The position numbers and the translations under genes are program-made. Of a stretch of 64,000 nucleotides of DNA, positions 57,252 to 64,000 are shown in pieces. Position 1 is the first letter of the stretch. Each line of letters starts with the position of its first letter. This DNA is from Duganella sp. Leaf126 (GTDB lineage Bacteria; Pseudomonadota; Gammaproteobacteria; Burkholderiales; Burkholderiaceae_D). The notes beneath the pieces are model-generated. The model saw only the letters and a list, made by a program, of their open reading frames with translations. It was not told the origin of the DNA and did no database searches. The stretch covers positions 62,328-126,327 of the forward strand of contig NZ_LMNW01000035.1 of the NCBI RefSeq assembly GCF_001423125.1. The letters are read 5' to 3'.

Positions 57252-58471
57252 TAGTGGGATCCAACGTGAGTTGTAAGGGAACTGCGCGAGGTACTGCTGT
57301 CGTCGTCGGAACCGGAGGCGTCCGGTTCCTGCGTTTCGTCTTCTTCGTCCGGCTCATCGTCTTCGGCATCGACCGCGTAAGCCTGGTTGAGCCTGGCGCC
57401 AGGTGCCGCCTTGGCCCACTCCACGATCGCTTCGCGCAGCAGGTCCACGCCGGCGCCGGTGCGGGCGCTGAGGAAAACGCGGGAAATCTTAGCATATTCG
57501 TCGCGCTCCACCGAGGGCTCCAGGCCTGCGGCGTCGATCTTGTTCCACACCAGGATTTGCGGAATATGATCGGCGCCGATCTCCTTGAGCACCAGGTTGA
57601 CCTGCTCGATCTGCTCCATGCGCACCGGCGACGAGGCATCGACCACGTGCAGCAGCAGATCGGCGTGGATGGTCTCCTCCAGCGTGGCGCGGAACGCCGC
57701 GACCAGCTGGTGCGGCAGCTCCCGCACGAAACCGACCGTGTCCGAGATCACCACGTTGCCCACTTCCTGCCCCATGTAGACGCGGCGCGAGGTGGTGTCC
57801 AGCGTGGCGAACAGCTGGTCGGCCACATACACGCCGGCCTTGGTCACGGTGTTGAACAGGGTGGACTTGCCGGCATTGGTATAGCCGACCAGCGACACGG
57901 AAAAGGTCTGGCTGCGCCCGCGCGAACGGCGCTGGGTTTCGTGCTGCTTGCGCAGCTTGGCCAGGCGCGCGCGCAAGGCCTTGACCCGCTCGCCGATCAG
58001 GCGGCGGTCGGTCTCGAGCTGGGTTTCGCCGGGACCGCGCAGGCCGATACCGCCCTTTTGCCGCTCGAGGTGGGTCCAGCCGCGGATCAGGCGCGTGGCC
58101 AGGTGCTGCAGCTGCGCCAGTTCCACCTGCAGCTTGCCCTCGTGGGAGGCGGCGCGCTGGGCGAAGATATCGAGGATCAGGCTGGTACGGTCGAGCACCC
58201 GGATGTTCAGGCGCTTTTCCAGGTTGCGCTGCTGGGCCGGCGACAGGGCGTGATTGAAGATGACGATCTCGATGCGCTCGTCCAGCACGGCCTGGCCGAT
58301 TTCGTCGGCCTTGCCGCTGCCGACGAAATACGCGGGATCGGGGGCGGCGCGCTTGGCGGTGATCGTCGTCACCGGTTCCGCACCTGCTGAACGGGCCAGC
58401 AATTGCAGTTCCTCGACGCTGGCCGCGAAGTCGCCCTGGCCGAAATCAATACCGACTAGCGCTGCACGCAT
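57251..58471 (-). CDS. hflX: Ribosome-associated GTPase HflX
   Basis: Splits stalled or heat-damaged ribosomes. 406 residues. The N-terminal HflX domain includes DRTSLILDIFAQRAASHEGKLQVELAQL and the linker GWTHLERQKGGIGLRGPGETQLETDRR. G1 SLVGYTNAGKSTLFN (about 211-225), G3 DTVGF and G4 WNKID are complete. An acidic tail (DAEDDEPDEEDETQE) ends the protein. It lies between hfq and hflK as in many proteobacteria. Confidence 0.97.
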   Translation of the reverse strand: MRAALVGIDFGQGDFAASVEELQLLARSAGAEPVTTITAKRAAPDPAYFVGSGKADEIGQAVLDERIEIVIFNHALSPAQQRNLEKRLNIRVLDRTSLILDIFAQRAASHEGKLQVELAQLQHLATRLIRGWTHLERQKGGIGLRGPGETQLETDRRLIGERVKALRARLAKLRKQHETQRRSRGRSQTFSVSLVGYTNAGKSTLFNTVTKAGVYVADQLFATLDTTSRRVYMGQEVGNVVISDTVGFVRELPHQLVAAFRATLEETIHADLLLHVVDASSPVRMEQIEQVNLVLKEIGADHIPQILVWNKIDAAGLEPSVERDEYAKISRVFLSARTGAGVDLLREAIVEWAKAAPGARLNQAYAVDAEDDEPDEEDETQEPDASGSDDDSSTSRSSLTTHVGSH

Positions 58472-58519
58472 ACGACGATCTGGGAAGTTGAAGAGACGCG
58501 ATAGGGATGAGGCAAGCGA

Positions 58520-58756
58520 TTAGTCCGCGTCGTTATCGATGCTGAGGTTGACGGCACGGGCCGGCACCACGGTGGAGATGGCATGCTTGTACACCATCTG
58601 GGTCACGGTGTTACGCAGCAGTACGACGTATTGATCGAACGATTCGATATGGCCTTGCAGCTTGATGCCGTTGACCAGGTAGATCGACACCGGCACGTGC
58701 TCTTTGCGCAGTGCGTTGAGGAATGGGTCTTGTAACAGTTGCCCTTTGTTGCTCAT
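58520..58756 (-). CDS. hfq: RNA chaperone Hfq
   Basis: Sm-like hexameric RNA chaperone for small RNA pairing. 78 residues. KGQLLQDPFLNALRKEHVPVSIYLVNGIKLQG (Sm1, about 4-36) and the Sm2 motif YKHAIST (about 59-65) are conserved. The C-terminal tail is short, as usual in betaproteobacteria. About 250 bp upstream separate it from der. Confidence 0.98.
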   Translation of the reverse strand: MSNKGQLLQDPFLNALRKEHVPVSIYLVNGIKLQGHIESFDQYVVLLRNTVTQMVYKHAISTVVPARAVNLSIDNDAD

Positions 58757-59003
58757 GACAGCTCCATTTTATGTTGTTGTGTTAGATTTGGAGGCGAAAC
58801 GCTTGATTTCAAGTACGTGGCCCAGCGAATGTCAAATGATATTCGCTGAAACACCGCTCGCCACGTCGGGAATGGTGCTTCCAAGCCACTGTAACCTGTT
58901 TTTGCTTTTTTTGCAGGATAACACGGCAAAAAAAAAGAGCATTTAATTGAAAACTAAGGTGAAAGCCAGGTCACAAAAAGCGTGACCCGGTCCGGTCACC
59001 CGG

Positions 59004-60353
59004 TTACTTCTTCTCGGCCCGCTTGTCGAACGGATTCTTACCCGTGCGCAGTTCGATCCGCAGCGGCGTACCGACCAGGCTGAACGTGTCGCGGAAATGC
59101 TTTTCCAGGTAGCGCTTGTACGGATCACCGACCGCTTCCAGGGCATTGCCGTGGATGACGATGACCGGCGGATTCATGCCGCCCTGGTGCGCATAGCGCA
59201 GCTTCGGCCGGATCGAGCCCTTGCGGCGCGGCTCCTGCTTTTCCACCGCTTCGATCAGCGCGCGCGTGAGCTTCGGCGTGGACAGGTTGGCCATGGCTGC
59301 CGCGTACGCCGCATCGACCGACTTCATCAATGGACCGATGCCCTGCGCCTTCAGCGCCGAAATGAAATGCATCTTGGCGAACGACAGGAAGTCGAGCTTG
59401 CGGTCGATGTCGATCTTGATCTCGTCGCGCTCGTCGCTGCGCAAGCCGTCCCACTTGTTGACGGCAATCACCAGCGCCCTGCCCGTCTCGAGCACGAAGC
59501 CGGCGATGTGGGCATCCTGCTCGGAAATGTCCTGCTGGGCGTCGAGCATCAGCACGACCACGTTCGCTTCCGAGATCGACTGCAGGGTTTTCACGACCGA
59601 GAATTTCTCGATCGCTTCGAACACCTTGCCGCGGCGGCGGATGCCGGCGGTATCGATCAGCGTGTACTGCTTGCCTTCGCGCTCGAACGGAATCTCGATC
59701 GAGTCGCGCGTGGTGCCCGGCATGTCGAACGCGATCACGCGCTCTTCGCCGACCAAGGTGTTGATCAGCGTGGACTTGCCCACGTTGGGGCGGCCGACCA
59801 GCGCGATCTTGACGCCGCGCTGGGCCGGATCGAGTTCTTCCGGCTCTTCGGGACGCTGGGCAAACGCCAGGTTCAGCGCTTCCTCGACCAGGTCGGCCAC
59901 GCCGTCGCCGTGCGCGGACGAGATCGAGTACGGCTCGCCCAGGCCCAGCTCGTAGAAGTCGGAGACCACGGCGGTGTAGCGCATGCCCTCCGATTTATTC
60001 ACGACCAGCATGACCGGACGGCCGCTTTTGCGCAGGAAGTCGGTAATGGTTTTGTCATGCGGCGTCAGGCCCTGGCGGCCATCGACGAGGAACACGACGA
60101 TGTCGGCCTCGGCAACGGCTTGCTTGGTCTGCTTGGCCATCTGGTGCATGATGCCTTCCTTGGCGACCGGCTCGAAGCCGCCCGTGTCGATGACGAGGAA
60201 GGGACGTTCGCCGACACGGCCCTCGCCATAGTGACGATCGCGCGTCAACCCAGGCAAGTCCGCCACCAGCGCATCGCGCGAGCGGGTCAGACGATTAAAC
60301 AAGGTCGATTTCCCTACATTGGGTCGACCCACAAGTGCGATTACCGGCTTCAT
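59004..60353 (-). CDS. der: Ribosome biogenesis GTPase Der (EngA)
   Basis: Essential 50S assembly factor with two GTPase domains in tandem. 449 residues. G1 motifs GRPNVGKSTLFN (about 9-20) and GRPNVGKSTLIN (about 187-198), two NK-D motifs (VNKSEG, NKWDG) and a C-terminal KH-like domain (PVIVIHGNALEAV). It follows bamB by only 4 bp. A hairpin (GGTCAC/GTGACC, 58969-58987) lies downstream of its stop without a T tract. Confidence 0.98.
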   Translation of the reverse strand: MKPVIALVGRPNVGKSTLFNRLTRSRDALVADLPGLTRDRHYGEGRVGERPFLVIDTGGFEPVAKEGIMHQMAKQTKQAVAEADIVVFLVDGRQGLTPHDKTITDFLRKSGRPVMLVVNKSEGMRYTAVVSDFYELGLGEPYSISSAHGDGVADLVEEALNLAFAQRPEEPEELDPAQRGVKIALVGRPNVGKSTLINTLVGEERVIAFDMPGTTRDSIEIPFEREGKQYTLIDTAGIRRRGKVFEAIEKFSVVKTLQSISEANVVVLMLDAQQDISEQDAHIAGFVLETGRALVIAVNKWDGLRSDERDEIKIDIDRKLDFLSFAKMHFISALKAQGIGPLMKSVDAAYAAAMANLSTPKLTRALIEAVEKQEPRRKGSIRPKLRYAHQGGMNPPVIVIHGNALEAVGDPYKRYLEKHFRDTFSLVGTPLRIELRTGKNPFDKRAEKK

Positions 60354-60357
60354 TGAA

Positions 60358-61494
60358 TTACTCGACCGCGAAAGCGGTCACAGTTCCTGCTTGGGTTTGA
60401 AAAATCAAATTCGAGCCGGCGATGACGGGCGCCGACTGGATCGGGCTGCCATCGGTCGCGACTCGACCTATCAGAGCGCCATCTTCCCGCGACAGGAAGT
60501 GGATATATCCCTGGTAGTCGCCAACGGCCACGGCGCGGCCGTACGACACGGGGGTCGAGAGGCGGCGATAGGACAGCTTGTCGTTCTTCCAGGCGTTGCT
60601 GCCGCTTTCGCGGCTGTAGGCGGCAACTTCGCCCTTGTCGTCGGAGACGAATACAAAACGCTGGTCCACCGCCACGCCCACATCGGACGACGCCGGTTTG
60701 CTCCAGGACGGCGCACCGGTGGTGGCGTCGTAGCAGGCCACGCGGCCCTGGTACGACACGGCGCAGATATCCTTTTCGTAAATCACCGGCGCGCCGGCGA
60801 TGTCGGTCACCCGTTCCAGCTCGGTGGCGCCGCGCGGCTCGCCCACTGCCACCTCGAAACGCGGCAGGCCGCCGACCAGGGCCAGCGCCAGCAGCTTGCC
60901 GCCGGGCTGGGCCACATACACGTTGGGGCCGCTGATGACCATGCCGGGCGCATTGCGCAAGGTCAGCGCCGGCGTGCTGCGGGTGACGCTCCAGCGCTTT
61001 TCGCCGGTCTTGGCTTCGTACGCGGTAATCACGTTATCGACACTGCGCACCACCACCACCCCGCCGCCGACCGCCGGCGAGGACAGCACCTCGCTCGACG
61101 CCTGGGCTTTCCACAACTGCTTGCCGCTGGCGTCGTAGGCAAGGATAACACCTTTCTTGTCGCCAACAGCCACCACTTCGCCGTCGCTGCCCACCCCGGC
61201 CGTCAGGTCACTACCGGTCTTGATGCGCCAGATTTCCTTGCCGGTGGCCGCGTTCAGGCGCGCCAGCACGCCGTCGCCATCGGCCACGTACAGGCTGTCG
61301 CCGGCCAGCACCGGGCTGAACACGCCGTTGCCGGCCTTGCCGACCGTGTACTTCCAGGCCACGGGCGGCTGCATGCTGCCGGCCGGTTCGACCAGCGCTG
61401 CCGGCTGGGTCTTGGTGTCTTTGGAGCCAAACAAGGAGCAACCGGCCAACAGTGCCAGCAGGCTTGCAGCAATAGCTTTTTCGGTGATGCGCAT
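60358..61494 (-). CDS. bamB: Outer-membrane protein assembly factor BamB
   Basis: Lipoprotein subunit of the BAM complex. 378 residues. The lipoprotein signal ends in LLAGC (Cys 19), and eight beta-propeller blades with PQQ-like repeats follow (ATGKEIWRIKTG, ASGKQLWKAQASSE, KTGEKRWSVTRS, TTGAPSWSKPA). ATG 61494 is preferred to a TTG four codons upstream because it gives a normal lipoprotein signal peptide. It lies in the conserved yfgM-bamB-der order. Confidence 0.95.
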   Translation of the reverse strand: MRITEKAIAASLLALLAGCSLFGSKDTKTQPAALVEPAGSMQPPVAWKYTVGKAGNGVFSPVLAGDSLYVADGDGVLARLNAATGKEIWRIKTGSDLTAGVGSDGEVVAVGDKKGVILAYDASGKQLWKAQASSEVLSSPAVGGGVVVVRSVDNVITAYEAKTGEKRWSVTRSTPALTLRNAPGMVISGPNVYVAQPGGKLLALALVGGLPRFEVAVGEPRGATELERVTDIAGAPVIYEKDICAVSYQGRVACYDATTGAPSWSKPASSDVGVAVDQRFVFVSDDKGEVAAYSRESGSNAWKNDKLSYRRLSTPVSYGRAVAVGDYQGYIHFLSREDGALIGRVATDGSPIQSAPVIAGSNLIFQTQAGTVTAFAVE

Positions 61495-61555
61495 AAAATT
61501 TTTCAACCTTGCTCGTTACGGGTTATCCGGGTGCGTAATGTTACAGGCTTGCTGC

Positions 61556-62224
61556 TTACGCAGCCGCCTTGTCGGCTTTGGCCTTGTCGGCCGGCACGGC
61601 GCCGCCGATCGCTTCCAGTTTCAGCTGGATCAGCTGGCGGCCCGGATTTTTCTTGTCGGTGGCGTCCAGTGCAGCCTGGTAGGCGGTGCGCGCTTCGGCC
61701 AGCTTGTTCTGCGCCACCAGGATGTCGCCCTTGCGGTCGGCCACGGAGCCGGCAAATGCCGGCGCCACGCTGCCGTCGAGCGCCTTCAGCGCCTGGTCGT
61801 AGGCTTTCTCGTCGAGCAGCAGGCCGGCCAGGCGTACCTTGGCGATGGCCTTGAACTCGTCGGCGCCATGGTCGATCGCCCATTGCAGCTGGGCCTTGGC
61901 CGACTTGGCGTCGTTGGCGTCGAACGCGCTCTTGGCAGCGACCAGCGCCGACATCGGGGCGTAGGCGGTGCTGCCGAACTTGCTTTCCATGTCGCCGGCC
62001 GCGCGCTGCACCTTGGCATTGTCCTTGGCTTCGACGGCGCGCTGCAGTTCTTCGTACAGCGCCGAGGCCTGGGCGGTCTGGTTGCGCTGGTAGTAGTTCC
62101 AGCCGGCCCAGGCCGAGTACGCGGCCAGCGCAGCGATGATGAGCCAGGTCGTCAGGTTGCCGTACTTGTCCCACCATGCTTTGAGAGAAGCGAGTTGTTC
62201 TTGTTCTTCGAGATCGTATGCCAT
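61556..62224 (-). CDS. YfgM-like TPR membrane protein (ancillary SecYEG subunit)
   Basis: 222 residues. MAYDLEEQEQLASLKAWWDKYGN is the typical cytoplasmic N-terminus, one membrane helix follows (about 25-43), then a periplasmic TPR domain. In E. coli YfgM associates with SecYEG and PpiD and hands over exported proteins. A Lys/Ala tail ends the protein. It lies between hisS and bamB. Confidence 0.92.
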   Translation of the reverse strand: MAYDLEEQEQLASLKAWWDKYGNLTTWLIIAALAAYSAWAGWNYYQRNQTAQASALYEELQRAVEAKDNAKVQRAAGDMESKFGSTAYAPMSALVAAKSAFDANDAKSAKAQLQWAIDHGADEFKAIAKVRLAGLLLDEKAYDQALKALDGSVAPAFAGSVADRKGDILVAQNKLAEARTAYQAALDATDKKNPGRQLIQLKLEAIGGAVPADKAKADKAAA

Positions 62225-62281
62225 GTCAGTTGGTCTGCTAAAAGGTTAAAGAGGGGTTCGGCTTGCCGGCTGCGGCAGCAA

Positions 62282-63643
62282 TCAGTGATTGCAGTGCTCG
62301 TCGTGCACGTGGTGGTGATGGTCGCCGCTGCCGGTAATCTGGTCGACCACGTAATCGACCACGTCGTCGAACGGCACGGTCGCCTGCTGCGGCTGGCCGG
62401 CGTCGCCGTCGGCGCCACGCATCGCCTTGACCGAGGCCGTGTGGTTGGCTACTTCGTCTTCGCCGATGATGACCGCGAACGAGGCGCCGCTGCCGTCGGC
62501 CTTTTTCATCTGCGTCTTGAAGCTGCCGGCGCCGCTGGCGGTCGAACCGTGCATGATCACGTCCAGGCCGGCATCGCGCAGGCGTTCGCCCAGCACGAAC
62601 GCTTGCAGCTGGGCGGCCTCGCCCTGGTGCACCAGGTACACGTCGCACAGGTTCGGCTGCTGCGGCTCGCCCGCTTCCTTCATCAGTTCCAGCAGGCGCT
62701 CGATGCCCATGGCGAAACCGACGGCCGGCGTCGGCTTGCCGCCGAACGAAGCGATGAGCGGATCGTAACGGCCGCCCGCGCACACGGTGCCCTGCGAGCC
62801 GAGCGCATCGGTCACCCATTCGAACACGGTACGGTTGTAGTAATCGAGGCCGCGCACCAGGCGCGGATTGATCACGTACGGGATGTTGTTATGGTCGAGG
62901 ATCTTGCGCACGCCGTCGAAGTGCGCCAGCGACGCCTCGCCCAGGTAGTCGAGCAGCTTCGGTGCGGCATTGACCATCTCCTGCATGGCAGGATTCTTGG
63001 TGTCGAGGATGCGCAGCGGGTTGCTGTGCAGGCGGCGCTTGGCTTCCGCATCGAGCAGCGCTTCGTGCTGTTCGAGGTAGGCGATCAGGTCCACGCGGTG
63101 GCGCGCACGCTCGTCGGCGTCGCCGATCGAGTTCAGTTCGAGGCGGATGTTTTCCAGGCCCAGGTCGTCCCACAGGCGGCGGCACAGCATGATCATCTCG
63201 GCATCGACGTCGGGACCGGTGAAGCCGACCGCTTCGCAGCCGAACTGGTAGAACTGGCGGTAGCGGCCGCGCTGCGGACGCTCGTGGCGGAACATCGGGC
63301 CCGTGTACCACAGGCGCTTCGGACCTTCGTACACCAGGTTATGTTCGATGACCGCGCGCACCGCGCCGGCCGTACCCTCGGGGCGCAAGGTCAGCTCGTC
63401 GCCGTTCATCGAATCGGTAAACGAGTACATCTCTTTTTCGACGATGTCGGTGACAGCGCCGATGGCGCGCTTGAACAAGGCCGTATCTTCCACGATCGGC
63501 GTGCGGATCTGCTGGAAGCCGTAGCTCTGCACCACCGACTGCGCAGTGTTCTCGAACAGCTGCCACAGGTGCGAGTCCTGCGGCAGGATGTCGTTCATGC
63601 CTTTGACGGCGGTGATTTTTTCGGCTTTTTTATTTTCGGACAT
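62282..63643 (-). CDS. hisS: Histidyl-tRNA synthetase
   Basis: Class II synthetase. 453 residues. Motif 1 region VKGMNDILPQDS, motif 2 FRHERPQRGRYRQFYQFGCE (about 117-136), the HisA motif RGLDYYNRTVFEW (about 264-276) and GGRYDPLIASFGG, plus an anticodon-binding domain (about 335-425). The C-terminus ends in a His-rich stretch (GDHHHHVHDEHCNH) unusual for HisRS, which could bind metal. Confidence 0.97.
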   Translation of the reverse strand: MSENKKAEKITAVKGMNDILPQDSHLWQLFENTAQSVVQSYGFQQIRTPIVEDTALFKRAIGAVTDIVEKEMYSFTDSMNGDELTLRPEGTAGAVRAVIEHNLVYEGPKRLWYTGPMFRHERPQRGRYRQFYQFGCEAVGFTGPDVDAEMIMLCRRLWDDLGLENIRLELNSIGDADERARHRVDLIAYLEQHEALLDAEAKRRLHSNPLRILDTKNPAMQEMVNAAPKLLDYLGEASLAHFDGVRKILDHNNIPYVINPRLVRGLDYYNRTVFEWVTDALGSQGTVCAGGRYDPLIASFGGKPTPAVGFAMGIERLLELMKEAGEPQQPNLCDVYLVHQGEAAQLQAFVLGERLRDAGLDVIMHGSTASGAGSFKTQMKKADGSGASFAVIIGEDEVANHTASVKAMRGADGDAGQPQQATVPFDDVVDYVVDQITGSGDHHHHVHDEHCNH

Positions 63644-63688
63644 ATCAATTTTCTTTTAAATCTTGCTAACAACCACAGTCCTCAAACC

Positions 63689-63763
63689 GTCATTCCCGCG
63701 CAGGCGGGAATCCAGTTTTTCCAGCGGCACGCAACATTGGATTCCCGCCTGCGCGGGAATGAC
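63689..63763. repeat. REP/BIME-like inverted hairpin pair
   Basis: Two perfect copies of ATTCCCGC-4 nt-GCGGGAAT in inverted orientation, separated by about 28 bp, between hisS and ispG. Same element as at 16880-16963. Confidence 0.85.
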
Positions 63764-63768
63764 GCTGG

Positions 63769-64000
63769 TCAGGCCATCCCGGGCTTACCGTAATTCGCCT
63801 TCACATAATTCAACACGATCTCGTGGAACTCGTCCACGATGCGCTCGCCGCGCAGGGTCGCCACCTTGACGCCATCGACAAACACCGGCGCGGCCGGCGA
63901 TTCGCCGGTGCCGGGCAGGCTGATGCCGATGTTGGCGTGTTTCGATTCGCCGGGGCCGTTGACGATGCAGCCCATCACGGCCACGTTCATCGCCTCCACG
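63769..64000 (-). CDS. ispG: 4-hydroxy-3-methylbut-2-enyl diphosphate synthase IspG, C-terminal part
   Basis: Only the last 76 codons are in the window; the gene continues beyond the right edge. NVAVMGCIVNGPGESKHANIGISLPG contains the [4Fe-4S] ligand Cys and the NGPGE motif of IspG (GcpE), a MEP-pathway enzyme. It sits immediately upstream of hisS, as in most betaproteobacteria. It depends on the Fe-S clusters that the isc operon in this window supplies. Confidence 0.95.
   Translation of the reverse strand, partial: VEAMNVAVMGCIVNGPGESKHANIGISLPGTGESPAAPVFVDGVKVATLRGERIVDEFHEIVLNYVKANYGKPGMA

Noticed and set aside
58969..58987. Hairpin after der as a terminator
   Set aside because: The stem is good, but the T tract is in the loop and not after the stem.

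Overview
This is a GC-rich, gene-dense chromosomal window. Both the protein sequences and the gene order point to a betaproteobacterium of the family Oxalobacteraceae (Massilia / Duganella / Janthinobacterium type). The main markers are the ispG-hisS-yfgM-bamB-der-hfq-hflX-hflK-hflC-hisZ-purA block, the complete iscR-iscS-iscU-iscA-hscB-hscA-fdx operon, ilvB-ilvN-ilvC divergent from a sigma factor/DUF3619/DUF3106/RDD operon, and the rpsO-pnp pair. I saw no rRNA, phage, insertion sequence or CRISPR array. Most of the window is core genome.

Layout. 1-3.4 kb: a MoxR-like ATPase cut by the window edge, then pnp and rpsO, all leftward. 3.7-7.7 kb: an outer-membrane beta-barrel protein, a Gly/Ser-rich secreted protein, pssA, a SIMPL protein and a small membrane protein. 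7.7-11.1 kb: branched-chain amino acid genes ilvB-ilvN-ilvC. 11.5-13.8 kb: sigma factor operon. 13.8-16.5 kb: RsuA-type protein, threonine aldolase and methyltransferase. 16.5-22.4 kb: iron-sulfur cluster (ISC) assembly operon with a strong IscR operator and an unusual duplicated palindrome between iscU and iscA. 22.4-28.9 kb: uracil-DNA-glycosylase-like protein, glycoside hydrolase, maiA/fumarylacetoacetase pair with a tandemly repeated maiA 3' end, a ChaC-like cyclotransferase, and a radical SAM protein behind a textbook LexA box. 29.2-34.6 kb: a three-gene module of DUF2760 protein plus two divergent Hsp70 proteins. 34.7-39.9 kb: DTW-domain tRNA modification enzyme, chemotaxis receptor, Hcp with a TPR lipoprotein, and an MFS transporter. 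39.9-43.9 kb: three identical tRNA-Asn genes around a TonB receptor and a DUF3334 protein. 44-49.4 kb: aminotransferase, uvrB, pirin, hydrolase. 49.6-51 kb: a decayed TonB receptor behind a LacI-type operator. 51.1-64 kb: marC, phosphoribosyltransferase, purA, hisZ, hflC/K/X, hfq, der, bamB, yfgM, hisS and the 3' end of ispG, all leftward.

The least understood parts are the DUF2760-Hsp70-Hsp70 module, the iscU-iscA palindrome, the maiA 3'-end repeats, and the SOS-controlled radical SAM protein. Others are an RsuA-type protein and a UDG-type protein that have each lost a catalytic-motif residue. REP-like hairpins lie in three intergenic gaps, and several genes carry in-frame short tandem repeats.
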